Assembly (NCBI GenBank): GCA_026126205.1
Contig: JAHCJP010000001.1
Location: 1-64,000, forward strand
Source: Maricaulaceae bacterium
GTDB lineage: Bacteria; Pseudomonadota; Alphaproteobacteria; Caulobacterales; Maricaulaceae
Length of the DNA stretch: 64,000 nt
Direction of reading: 5' to 3'
Shown here: in pieces, positions 17,446 through 25,449 of the stretch
Position numbering within the stretch: position 1 is the stretch's first letter
How the letters are laid out: every line of letters starts with the position of its first letter
Notes under the pieces: generated by a model
Told to the model about the DNA's origin: nothing
Databases searched by the model: none
The model's input: only the letters and a program-made list of their open reading frames with translations
Position numbers and translations under genes: made by a program

Positions 17446-18333
17446 ATGAACTATCGCCACGCCTTCCACGCCGGCAATTTCGCGGACGTGCTGAAGCACG
17501 CCGTGATCGCCCTGTGCCTGGAGCACCTGAAGCAGAAGCCGAAACCGTTTCGCGTCATCGACACCCATGCCGGGGTCGGCGCCTATGACCTGACGTCGGA
17601 GGCGGCGAAACGCAGCCCGGAATGGCGCGACGGCGTCGGCCGGCTGCTGGACGCGGCGATCCCCGCCGGCCCGGCGGCGGCGCTGGCGCCGTATCTCGGC
17701 GCCGTGCGGGCGATGAATGAAGGCGGCGGGCTGACGCATTACCCCGGCTCGCCGGAGCTGGCCGCAAGGCTGCTGCGCGAGGCCGACCGCGCGCATCTGT
17801 GCGAGCTGCACGAGGCCGACGCGAAAACGCTGGACGCCCGCTACGCGCTGGACGCGCGCATCAAGGTGGAGCGCCGCGACGGCTACAAGGCGCTGGCGGC
17901 GCTGCTGCCGCCGCGCGAGCGCCGCGGCCTGGTGCTGATCGACCCGCCCTTCGAGGCGAAGGACGAGTTCGCGGCGCTGGCCCGCGCCCTGATGGGCGCC
18001 GTCGAACGCTGGCCCACGGGCATGTTCGCCGTCTGGCGGCCGCTGAAGGATCTGTGGGCCGCGCAGCGTTTCGACGCCGGCCTCGGCCTGTGGCTGCTGG
18101 AGGACAGGGGCGTCGCGCCGGAGAACCTGCTGCGCGCCGATTTGTGGGTCCGGGACCTGGAGGCCGAGGGCAGGCTGGCCGGCGCCGGGCTGATCGTCAT
18201 CAACCCGCCCCACACGCTGGAGGGGCGGTTGCTGGCCCTGCTGCCCTGGCTGGCCCAAACGCTGGCGCAGGGGCCGGGCGCCGGCTGGCGCCTCGACGGC
18301 GCGGTGACCGAGGCGGATCTGCAGGCGCTATGA
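17446..18333 (+). CDS. rlmJ: 23S rRNA (adenine-N6)-methyltransferase RlmJ
   Basis: This 295-aa methyltransferase modifies A2030 of 23S rRNA in E. coli. The N-terminal hallmark MNYRHAFHAGNFADVLKH and the catalytic motif DPPF (in VLIDPPFE) are present. The SAM-binding strand FRVIDTHAGVGAYDL is intact. The gene runs convergently into the next small gene and overlaps it by 6 bp at the stops. Confidence 0.95.
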   Translation: MNYRHAFHAGNFADVLKHAVIALCLEHLKQKPKPFRVIDTHAGVGAYDLTSEAAKRSPEWRDGVGRLLDAAIPAGPAAALAPYLGAVRAMNEGGGLTHYPGSPELAARLLREADRAHLCELHEADAKTLDARYALDARIKVERRDGYKALAALLPPRERRGLVLIDPPFEAKDEFAALARALMGAVERWPTGMFAVWRPLKDLWAAQRFDAGLGLWLLEDRGVAPENLLRADLWVRDLEAEGRLAGAGLIVINPPHTLEGRLLALLPWLAQTLAQGPGAGWRLDGAVTEADLQAL

Positions 18334-18510
18334 CGCCGGCGCGCCGCCCTTTTTGGCGAACATCTTGAACAGCAGCGCGGCGGCGACGGCCCCCGCCGCC
18401 CCGGCCGCGGCGCCGGTCATCCAGGCTTCGGTGACGCCCAGATAACGCATCAGGAAAGCCGCGGCGAAGCCGGCGGCGGCCGCGCCGATAATGGCGATGA
18501 TCCAGTTCAT
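18328..18510 (-). CDS. Small two-helix membrane protein
   Basis: This 60-aa protein has two hydrophobic Gly/Ala-rich helices (IIAIIGAAAAGFAAAFLM and MTGAAAGAAGAVAAALLF) and a basic C-terminus (KMFAKKGG). A good GGAGG site precedes the ATG. It resembles small YeaQ/GlsB-like or other glycine-zipper envelope proteins, but I cannot assign a family. Its tail overlaps rlmJ by 6 bp on the other strand. Confidence 0.7.
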   Translation of the reverse strand: MNWIIAIIGAAAAGFAAAFLMRYLGVTEAWMTGAAAGAAGAVAAALLFKMFAKKGGAPAS

Positions 18511-18825
18511 GGGTTCCTCCCCGTCGATGAACCACGGACGGGCTTATACCCCGCGCGCGGCCCGCCGTCGCGCTGAATCCGGTCACCGCCGTTTGCGGCT
18601 GTCCAATCCGGCGGCGGATTTTTTCCCTCTCCCCCACTGCTGGGGGAGAGGGCAGGGTGAGGGGGTGGCCGGGGCGATGATCACCCCTCACCCGGAAAAT
18701 CATCGCACCTGGCTTACGCCAGGCCCGTGATTTTCCACCCTCTCCCCTCAATGGGAGAGGGGATGAAAAAGCGCATCCTGATTTGCTTGCCCGTGAACGG
18801 GGGAGACAAGGCGTCGCGCCGGGCC
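18511..18825. repeat. Intergenic block of nested palindromes
   Basis: This 315-bp gap holds no gene. It contains a perfect 12-bp stem (CCCTCTCCCCCA at 18625-18636 with TGGGGGAGAGGG at 18641-18652), a second palindrome (GGAAAATCA 18694-18702 with TGATTTTCC 18728-18736, inner arms CCTGGC/GCCAGG), and CCCTCTCCC/GGGAGAGGG at about 18738-18761. The elements resemble the repeat at 12690-12775. They lie between two minus-strand genes and would fold strongly in RNA. Confidence 0.7.
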
Positions 18826-19479
18826 TCACCGCCGTTTGCGGCGGGCCTTTTCCGCCGCGCGCGCGGCCTGTTCGGTCCCGGCCATCAGCGCCTCGAAACG
18901 GGCGATGAATTCCGCCTGCGCCCGTTTCGGCGGGGCGGGGCGGATATGGATGTGCAGCCCCTGCGGCGGCGCGCCGAAGAAGCGGTCGGACTCATCGTCC
19001 GTGAAACCGGCGATCTGCGTCGCCTCGAACCAGGCGCAGACGCGGTCGGCGCGCTTGATCTTGCGCTTGACCTCTTTCGGGGTTTTCGGCGGCAGGCCGA
19101 AGCGCATGTGGATCGCGGCCTCCAGCCGGTCCTCGAAAGCGCGGTAGTCGACGCCCAGCGCCGCCTTGAACGGGCTGATCATGTCGCCGATCACGTATTC
19201 CGGCGCGTCGTGCAGCAGGGCGCACAGCCGCCATTTCGGCTCCAGCGCCGGATACAGCGCGCTGCAGATATGCTCCACCAGCAGGCTGTGCTCGGCCACC
19301 GAGAAGGCGTGATCGCCCTTCGTCTGGCCGTTCCAGCGCGCGACGCGGGCCAGGCCATGGGCGATGTCGTCGATCTCGATGTCGAAGGGCGACGGGTCCA
19401 GCAGGTCCAGGCGCCGGCCGGAGATCATCCGCTGCCACGCCCTCGGCGGTTCCGCCATCCTGCCGCGCGTCCGCGCCAT
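18826..19479 (-). CDS. HD-domain hydrolase, YfbR/5'-nucleotidase-like
   Basis: This 217-aa protein has the HD metal-binding core: a first His in DIAHGLARVARWNGQT, then FSVAEHSLLVEH, the HD pair at residues 90-91 (ALLHDAPEYVIGDMISPFK), and a later Asp in IKRADRVCAWFEA. The order matches YfbR-type deoxynucleotide 5'-nucleotidases. ATG 19479 has a GGAAGGGA site. The C-terminus is very basic (ARAAEKARRKRR). Confidence 0.85.
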   Translation of the reverse strand: MARTRGRMAEPPRAWQRMISGRRLDLLDPSPFDIEIDDIAHGLARVARWNGQTKGDHAFSVAEHSLLVEHICSALYPALEPKWRLCALLHDAPEYVIGDMISPFKAALGVDYRAFEDRLEAAIHMRFGLPPKTPKEVKRKIKRADRVCAWFEATQIAGFTDDESDRFFGAPPQGLHIHIRPAPPKRAQAEFIARFEALMAGTEQAARAAEKARRKRR

Positions 19480-19584
19480 TTCGTCCCTTCCCCTGACAGG
19501 CGAATATGTTGCACTCTGTCCCGTGCTTAAGGCCTCCGCCGCGAACCGCAAGCGGGGGCGCTGACACCGGCCGGGGAAAACGCC

Positions 19585-20424
19585 ATGCCGCGCGAACGCA
19601 TCGTCACCTGCCTTCAGGGCCGCGACACCGACGCCGACCACGCCTACGCCGCCGCGAAGCTGGCGCGGTCGCTGGACGCCGGGCTGGACGCGATCTTCGT
19701 CGAGCCGGACCCGTCGAACTATCTGCTGTGGACCGGCCCCGGCGCGGCGATGGCCGCCGCCCTGACCACCACCATGGAGACGGTGCGCGCCGAGAGCGAG
19801 CGCGCCGCCGAGGCGGCGAAACAGGTGTTCATCGCGGCGCTGGAGCGCGCCGGCCTGCCCGCCGCGCAGGGCCGTTTCATGCGCGTCGCCGAAAGCCCGG
19901 CCGACGCGGCGACCGAGCTGCGGCTGTCGCGGCTGCTGGTCGCCTGTCCGGGCGCGGCGGCGGGCGACGGCCTGATGGGTGATTTCTTCTCCGCGGCGCT
20001 GATCGAGGAACAGTCGCCGGTGTATATCGTGCGCGCGGGCCAGGTTCCGCCGGAGACCGTGGCCATCGCCTGGGACGGTTCGAAAGAGGCGGCCCGCGCC
20101 GTTTATGGCGGCGCGCCGATCATCGCCAACGCGCGGCGGGTGTTCATCCTGCACAGCCCGCGCGGGCTGGACTACCAGGACCGCCGCACCGCCTCGCCGG
20201 ACCGGCTGTCGGACTGGCTGTCGGCGCGCGGCAAGCGCGCCGAGACGGTGGAGGTCTCCGAAGAGGGCGATATCGGCGAGGCGCTGCTGGACGCGTCCAA
20301 GGGGGCGGACCTGATCGTCGCCGGCGCCTATGGCCATTCGCGGCTGCGCGAATTCGTGTTCGGCGGCGTCACCCGCACCCTGCTGCGCGCCGCCGAAGGC
20401 CCGTCCCTGCTGCTGGCGCATTAG
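19585..20424 (+). CDS. Universal stress protein, UspA-like
   Basis: This 279-aa protein holds two Usp folds. The second has the nucleotide-binding signature GAYGHSRLREFVFGGVTRTLL (G-2x-G-9x-G-S/T type). The first is degenerate and lacks that motif. Usp proteins respond to stress and can bind ATP. No promoter motif was recognised. A short GC hairpin (CACGGCC-TTG-GGCCGTG, 20445-20461) follows the stop without a T-run. Confidence 0.88.
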   Translation: MPRERIVTCLQGRDTDADHAYAAAKLARSLDAGLDAIFVEPDPSNYLLWTGPGAAMAAALTTTMETVRAESERAAEAAKQVFIAALERAGLPAAQGRFMRVAESPADAATELRLSRLLVACPGAAAGDGLMGDFFSAALIEEQSPVYIVRAGQVPPETVAIAWDGSKEAARAVYGGAPIIANARRVFILHSPRGLDYQDRRTASPDRLSDWLSARGKRAETVEVSEEGDIGEALLDASKGADLIVAGAYGHSRLREFVFGGVTRTLLRAAEGPSLLLAH

Positions 20425-20483
20425 GGCCTCGTGCTAACTGTCCACACGGCCTTGGGCCGTGACGGCGTTCTGTAAACATCACC

Positions 20484-20682
20484 CGTCATTCCGTGCGCGC
20501 TGCAGCATGAAGTGCTGCTGTGCAGACACTGAACCCGCCGAAAGTGAGGAAGACGCTTGCGGGAATCGTTTCGCAAAACGGTTGCGGGCCAGCGGCGCCC
20601 GCAAGTTCCTTTGCTTTCTCTACGGTGGGTTCCGGCTCGCGCCCCGGACGCCTGCGGCGCCCGGGACTTGGCCGGAATGACG
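20484..20682 (-). repeat. ~199-bp palindromic repeat, copy A (inverted relative to B and C)
   Basis: The ends are CGTCATTCC (20484-20492) and GGAATGACG (20674-20682), a perfect terminal inverted repeat. Inside, the left arm of this copy matches the reverse complement of the right arm of copies B and C, so it is in opposite orientation and more diverged. It fills most of the 373-bp gap after the usp gene. The ends and size suggest a MITE-like or large REP-like element. Confidence 0.75.
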
Positions 20683-20797
20683 AGAATTGAGCGGCCATGT
20701 CCCCTGCGGCGATTCCGCGCTGGCGAAGGCGGCCGGTTTTCGTTGACCGCCCACGGGCGGGCGCCACAATGGCCGCAAGCAATAGGAAGGTGACGTC

Positions 20798-21172
20798 ATG
20801 GCGCTGCATCGCGTGGTGCTGCGGCTGGGCCGCAATCCCGGCGCCGGCTTTCCCGGCGGCGACGACAAGCGCGGCTATGTGGTGATCGCGCCGCTGGACC
20901 GGGACGGCCGCCTGGACCTGGAGGAATGGCGGGCGGACAAGGCGGCCTGCACGGTCGACCGCTTCTCGCCGGACCCGGACGAAAAGGCCGATGGCTGGCT
21001 GTCGCACCGCGGCGCCAGCTGGTTCTTCCGCTATGACGAGGAGCACGAGGGCCCGGACGAGCCGCTGTTCCGTCTCGGCGACCATGTGTTCAAGCTCGGC
21101 GAATACCTGACCATCCACGAAGAAGACGGCGACGTCCTGACCTACAAGATCACCGAGGTGACGAAGCTTTAG
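20798..21172 (+). CDS. Conserved hypothetical protein
   Basis: This 124-aa soluble protein is rich in Asp, Glu, Arg and Trp (RDGRLDLEEWRADKAACTVDR, then GDHVFKLGEYLTIHEEDGD). It has a good AGGAAGG site and no signal peptide or membrane segment. I do not recognise the fold. It stands alone between repeat copies A and B. Confidence 0.7.
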   Translation: MALHRVVLRLGRNPGAGFPGGDDKRGYVVIAPLDRDGRLDLEEWRADKAACTVDRFSPDPDEKADGWLSHRGASWFFRYDEEHEGPDEPLFRLGDHVFKLGEYLTIHEEDGDVLTYKITEVTKL

Positions 21173-21187
21173 GGGGCAACCCTTTCC

Positions 21188-21384
21188 CGTCATTCCGTGC
21201 GCGCTGCGGCATGCAATGCCGCCGCGCAGACACGGAACCCGCCGTAGAGCGCGCGAGGGAACTTGCGGGAATCGTTGTCCCGCAGCCGTGTTGCGTAACG
21301 ATCCCCGCAAGCGTCTTCCTCACCTTCGGCAGGTTCCGGGTCTGCGGCGCAGCATCAGGATGCCGCGCCGCGCCCGGAATGACG
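21188..21384 (+). repeat. 197-bp palindromic repeat, copy B
   Basis: The terminal CGTCATTCC and GGAATGACG are identical to copies A and C. An inner perfect inverted repeat CTTGCGGGAATCGTT/AACGATTCCCGCAAG is present, with one change in this copy. It is about 98% identical to copy C (roughly four differences over 197 bp, by eye). Together with copy C it brackets the GIY-YIG gene in direct orientation. Confidence 0.85.
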
Positions 21385-21437
21385 AGTGTGGGTTCTGCCA
21401 AGAATGACGTGGACCGGGTTTACGCTAGAGTCCGCCA

Positions 21438-21749
21438 ATGACGCGTGACAGGCATTTCTGGGTTTACATGCTGGCCAGTAGGCCGCGCGGCGCGATCTAT
21501 CTCGGCGTAACGGGCGACCTCGTCAAACGTGTGTGGGAGCATCGCCAGAAAGCCGTTCCCGGCCACACCCGGCGCTACGGCATCACCCAGCTCGTCTGGT
21601 ACGAGCTTCACGGCGCCGCCGATGCGGCCATCGCACGCGAAAAGCAGATCAAGAAATGGCGGCGCGCCTGGAAGGTCGATCTGATCGAGGGCATGAACCC
21701 GGCCTGGCGCGATCTCTACGAAGAAGCGGCGCGCAGCCAGCCCTACTGA
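21438..21749 (+). CDS. GIY-YIG domain nuclease family protein
   Basis: This 103-aa single-domain protein has the GIY-YIG core: FWVYMLASRPRGAIYLGVTGDLVKRVWEH, then the basic LVWYELHGAADAAIAREKQIKKWRRAWK with the conserved Glu. Small proteins of this type (UPF0213-like) have unclear roles; larger GIY-YIG proteins cut DNA. It is flanked by near-identical repeats B and C in direct orientation, so the gene and repeats may have moved or duplicated together. Confidence 0.92.
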   Translation: MTRDRHFWVYMLASRPRGAIYLGVTGDLVKRVWEHRQKAVPGHTRRYGITQLVWYELHGAADAAIAREKQIKKWRRAWKVDLIEGMNPAWRDLYEEAARSQPY

Positions 21750-21773
21750 ACCTTCTTCCGAAACCGCCTTCTT

Positions 21774-21970
21774 CGTCATTCCGTGCGCGCTGCAGCATGA
21801 AGTGCCGCCGCGCAGACACGGAACCCGCCGTAGAGCGCGCGAGGGAACTTGCGGGAATCGTTGTCCCGCAGCCGTGTTGCGTAACGATTCCCGCAAGCGT
21901 CTTCCTCACCTTCGGCAGGTTCCGGGTCTGCGGCGCAGCATCAGGATGCCGCGCCGCGCCCGGAATGACG
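21774..21970 (+). repeat. 197-bp palindromic repeat, copy C
   Basis: This copy has the same ends and inner arms as copy B and the same orientation. It begins 25 bp after the GIY-YIG stop and ends 22 bp before the stop of the minus-strand beta-propeller gene. The inner CTTGCGGGAATCGTT/AACGATTCCCGCAAG arms are perfect here. Confidence 0.85.
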
Positions 21971-21992
21971 GGGTTGGGTGTTATACCCCCCC

Positions 21993-23936
21993 TCACAATC
22001 CCGGTTTCGGGGGCGGGGCGCCGGGGCCGAAATTGATCCGCTGCGTTTCGCGGATCGCGGCGCCGCTGGCGTCGCCCTCGACCAGTTCATAGCCCAGCAG
22101 CGCGAACACCCGCCCGCGCAGGAACACCGGCCGCGCATTGCCGTACCAGTCGACGCAGGAGGCGACGCAGCGATCGTTCTGCCCCGGGCGGGCGCGCGAC
22201 GACAGCCGCCCGTAATCCGACAGCCGCCGCGTATTGCGGCGCAGGAACAGCATGCTTGCGCTTTCGACGCCCCGGACGGCGCTGTTGACCACCGGCAGGC
22301 CGAGCAGGCCGGCATCGCCGCCGGCGCTGTCCGCGTCCGGCCGGTAGAAGAAGCCGTGGCTGCGCGATTCCGCCTGCCGTGCGCCGCGCTCGGCGTAGCG
22401 GTCGATGATCGCCGGGCGGCGCGCCGCCAGGTCGACGGTCAGGAACAGCGCCGCGTCGCGGCCGTCGGCGACCGCCAGCGCGTCGCGGCCCAGCGGCTCG
22501 ATCCGCTGCAGCATGCCGGGCAGTTCGAACACCGCCGCCGCACCGTCATCGACCGGGGCGGCGACCAGCGAATGCTGCCCGGTCCCTCCGAACCGCGGGC
22601 TCTGCCCGTACAGCACCCGGCCGCCGATGAAACGGTTATGCGTGATGCGGGCGCCGGCCTCGCCGGGCAGCAGGCGGTAATCGCCATCCGGCGCGGCGCG
22701 CGAGCCGTCGCCGAAGCGCGCCAGCGGCAGCCGCAGCAGCGCCGGGCGGCCGCGGGCGAACTCCGCCGCCCACATGCCGGCGCCGCGCGAGTCCTCTGTC
22801 ACCAGCACTTCCAGCCGTTGCGCCGCGTCATTGGCGTTGAAGGAGAACTGGTCCACCGGTCCGCCCTGCACCTGCACGGCGCCCGGCCGTCCGCCGTCCA
22901 GCGGCAGGCGGTAGAGCAGGGGGGCGGAGTCTTGGCCGCGCCGCCGCCAGCCCGGCCCGGTCCAGACATAGACCGCGTCCTGCGCGACGAAGAAATTATG
23001 GCCCTCCTGGCCCAGCACCACGGTGGCGCGGCAGCTCAGCTCCGCCGCCGCGAGATCGCAGCGCGTCACCGTATGCGTCGCCTGGACGGCGCGCGGTCCC
23101 TCGGCCAGCAGCGGCGCCGGGATGAACACGTCCTGCGCCGCGGCGATGCGCTGGTATTGCGGGCCGTCGCGTCCCGGCTGCCAGCGGCTGAGGCCGGGAA
23201 GGCTGGCCAGCGGGTCGCCCCAGCGGCGTAAGTATCGCGGCGTATAGAAGATCAGCTCCTCGCCGATCAGGCGCGAGGCGTAATTGCGGCTGGAGTAATA
23301 GTCGTCCGAGCGCAGATGGTGGGAGTCGACGAAGCTCAGCCCGCCCGCCGCCGAGATCCGGAACCGGTTGATCTCGGTCCCGCCGCGCCGGTAGCTGTAG
23401 CCGACGACGACGATCAGATCGCCGCTGATCAGCATTTCGTCATACCAGTCCCCGGACGCGTCGGCGCCGGGCGGGAAGGCGTCGATGGAATCCACCGCCC
23501 GCAGCCCGCCGTCCGCCACCGAGACCGTGAACAGCCGGCCGCGGCGCAGGATCACCAGATGATCGCCGCTGACCTTGACGATGCCGCCCTCGTCGACGCC
23601 CTCGACCTGGACATTGGTGATCGATTCATCCGCTCCCGCCGCCGCGGCGCGGGTTCCGGTCACGGTGACCCGTTCCATGATCGCCGCCGGGGGCGGCGGC
23701 GGAGGCGGCGGGACGGAGGTGGTGGCCGGAGCGGTCGAATAATAGACGGCCGCTGAATCGCGCTCTTCACCCTCCGGCGCCAGGAAGGCGAGCAGCGCCT
23801 CGTCGGATTCGAAATTCGGCATGCCGTCCGCTTCGCCGTCCTCGACGGCGGCTGCGGCGGCGGCCGCCGCAAGCGTCATCGCCAGCGCCGCCGCGGCGCG
23901 GCGCAGGGCGCGCAAGATTGTCCAGGTGAGCATCAT
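21993..23936 (-). CDS. Secreted beta-propeller domain protein
   Basis: This protein of about 647 aa has an N-terminal signal peptide (MMLTWTILRALRRAAAALAM followed by an Ala-run), a Pro-rich linker (eight prolines in a row), and a long C-terminal beta-propeller region beginning ESITNVQVEGVDEGGIVKVSG. This opening matches bacterial secreted C-terminal beta-propeller proteins. Several ATGs are available (23963, 23960, 23936, 23933); 23936 gives the cleanest signal peptide. The function is unknown. A CtrA-like site lies 60 bp upstream. Confidence 0.85.
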   Translation of the reverse strand: MMLTWTILRALRRAAAALAMTLAAAAAAAAVEDGEADGMPNFESDEALLAFLAPEGEERDSAAVYYSTAPATTSVPPPPPPPPAAIMERVTVTGTRAAAAGADESITNVQVEGVDEGGIVKVSGDHLVILRRGRLFTVSVADGGLRAVDSIDAFPPGADASGDWYDEMLISGDLIVVVGYSYRRGGTEINRFRISAAGGLSFVDSHHLRSDDYYSSRNYASRLIGEELIFYTPRYLRRWGDPLASLPGLSRWQPGRDGPQYQRIAAAQDVFIPAPLLAEGPRAVQATHTVTRCDLAAAELSCRATVVLGQEGHNFFVAQDAVYVWTGPGWRRRGQDSAPLLYRLPLDGGRPGAVQVQGGPVDQFSFNANDAAQRLEVLVTEDSRGAGMWAAEFARGRPALLRLPLARFGDGSRAAPDGDYRLLPGEAGARITHNRFIGGRVLYGQSPRFGGTGQHSLVAAPVDDGAAAVFELPGMLQRIEPLGRDALAVADGRDAALFLTVDLAARRPAIIDRYAERGARQAESRSHGFFYRPDADSAGGDAGLLGLPVVNSAVRGVESASMLFLRRNTRRLSDYGRLSSRARPGQNDRCVASCVDWYGNARPVFLRGRVFALLGYELVEGDASGAAIRETQRINFGPGAPPPKPGL

Positions 23937-23996
23937 GGCCTCCATCCCCCCGGCCATCATCATACCCCCGTCCGGGCGGACGGGGACAAGTTTTCC

Positions 23997-24012
23997 GTTA
24001 ACCCGCCATTAT
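23997..24012 (-). promoter_or_regulatory. Candidate CtrA box upstream of the beta-propeller gene
   Basis: On the minus strand this reads ATAA-tggcggg-TTAAC, with one mismatch to TTAA-N7-TTAAC and exact spacing. It overlaps a palindrome CCGCCAT-T-ATGGCGG (24003-24017). It is 34-61 bp from the possible start codons, a good promoter position. Confidence 0.4.
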
Positions 24013-24090
24013 GGCGGCTCCGGGGCGGAAAAAGCGCGGAGAGGCGTGCGCCGCGCCATGCGGCGGCGCGGCAGGAACCGGCGCGGCGGA

Positions 24091-24194
24091 CGGGGCAGGG
24101 GTGGCGGAAGGCAGGTGAAAGGGGGTCCGAAACGCAGCGGAAGGGCGGCGCAGGGTGAAGGGAGAGGGGATCGAAACAGGAATGTTGTGGCGGG
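24091..24194. repeat. Direct repeat, unit 1
   Basis: A purine-rich stretch of about 100 bp is repeated at 24226-24330. Shared blocks include TGGCGGAAGG, GGTGAAAGGGGG, GGCGCAGGGTGAA and GGAGAGGGGAT. It lies in the 367-bp gap between the beta-propeller gene and the KAS III genes. No gene is supported in that gap. Confidence 0.65.
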
Positions 24195-24225
24195 TGGCCC
24201 GGACGCGCCTTACGGACGCCGCCGG

Positions 24226-24330
24226 CGGGGCGGGGTTGGCGGAAGGCCGGTGAAAGGGGGCCGGAAACGCCGCGGAAGGACGGCGCAGGGTGAACGGAGA
24301 GGGGATTTAAACGGGCGTGTCGTGGCGGCC
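24226..24330. repeat. Direct repeat, unit 2
   Basis: This is the second unit of the tandem duplication, offset about 135 bp from unit 1, with roughly 80-85% identity by eye. It ends exactly at the stop of the KAS III gene that reads in from the right. The duplicated purine-rich strand would be the template strand for neither repeat-free gene, so its role is unclear. Confidence 0.65.
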
Positions 24331-25449
24331 TCAGGCGCGCTTCTCGACCAGCGCCGCGCCGCAGCCATAGCCGGCGCCGAAGGCGCACATCACGCCCTTC
24401 TCGCCCGCCGCCATGTCGGCGGAGTTGAGGTCGAAAGTCATCACCACCGACGACGAGGAAGTGTTGCCGTAAGTCTTTAGAATCGCAGGCGCATTGTCTT
24501 CAGTGCGCTCGCGCTCCAGCACCCGTTTCGCCACCATTTCGATGATGCGGATATTGGCCTGGTGCAGCCACATCCGCCGCACCTGCGCCGGCGTCACCCC
24601 GTGCGTATCGATCAGCGCGCGCGACACTCCGGCGGCGAAGGGGATCACGTCCTTGAAAACCCTGTGGCCGTCCTGCTCCAGCCCCGGTTCATAGGGCTCG
24701 CCGCCCGCCCGCTCGGCCGGGTTCAGGAACCCGAAGTCGGAGCGCAAGGCATTGGAAAACCTCGTCTCATTCCGCGTGCCGATCACCCGCCAGCCGCCGG
24801 GGCCGCGGTCCGCCCGCTCCACCAGCATCGCCGAGGCGCAGTCGCCGAAAATGAAATGCACGTCGCGTTTCCGGTGGTCGTTGATGCCGGTCATGATCTC
24901 CGGATCGACGATCAGAATCGCGTCCGCCGCGCCGGAATCGATCATGCCCTTGGCCTGCTGCAGGGCGAACAGCGCCGAGGCGCAGGCCATCTGCATGTCA
25001 TAGGCCCAGCCGCCCATGCCGATGGCGGCCTGGATCTCGATTCCGACGGCGGGGAAATAACGCTGGGGCGCCGAACAGGCGAAGATCAGCCCGTCTATGT
25101 CCTTGGGATCATAGCCGGTTTTGTCCAGCAGCTTCTCCACCGCCTTCAGCCCGAACTCGGCCTGCACGCTGGCCTGCTCCTTCGGGCGGCGCGGGAAGTG
25201 CGGCCGCAGGCGGTCGGGGTCCAGCACCCCGGCCTTGTCCAGCACCCGGCGGTGCTCAATGCCCGAGGCGCTTTTAATGAAATCCTCTGAAGAGGGCAGC
25301 AGGGCTTGTAGTTCGCCCGCGGCGATCCTGTCGGCGTTAATGGCGTTCCAGCGCGCGACATAGGCGTTGTAGCTGGCGACCAGCTCGGCATTGCTGATCG
25401 ACGTTTCCGGCGCATGCCACGCCGTCCCCCGGATCACGCAACCGTTCAC
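24331..25449 (-). CDS. Beta-ketoacyl-ACP synthase III family protein (second of tandem pair)
   Basis: This 372-aa thiolase-fold enzyme starts from a GTG that overlaps the upstream paralogue's stop (GTGA). Catalytic Cys156 (DMQMACASALFALQ), His296 (MWLHQANIRI) and Asn329 (TYGNTSSSS) are all present. The N-terminus SISNAELVASYNAYVARWN is of the longer FabH-like group that includes Pseudomonas aeruginosa PA3286, a medium-chain ketoacyl-ACP synthase, rather than short FabH. It probably condenses an acyl-CoA or acyl-ACP with malonyl-ACP in fatty-acid or secondary lipid synthesis. Confidence 0.88.
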   Translation of the reverse strand: MNGCVIRGTAWHAPETSISNAELVASYNAYVARWNAINADRIAAGELQALLPSSEDFIKSASGIEHRRVLDKAGVLDPDRLRPHFPRRPKEQASVQAEFGLKAVEKLLDKTGYDPKDIDGLIFACSAPQRYFPAVGIEIQAAIGMGGWAYDMQMACASALFALQQAKGMIDSGAADAILIVDPEIMTGINDHRKRDVHFIFGDCASAMLVERADRGPGGWRVIGTRNETRFSNALRSDFGFLNPAERAGGEPYEPGLEQDGHRVFKDVIPFAAGVSRALIDTHGVTPAQVRRMWLHQANIRIIEMVAKRVLERERTEDNAPAILKTYGNTSSSSVVMTFDLNSADMAAGEKGVMCAFGAGYGCGAALVEKRA

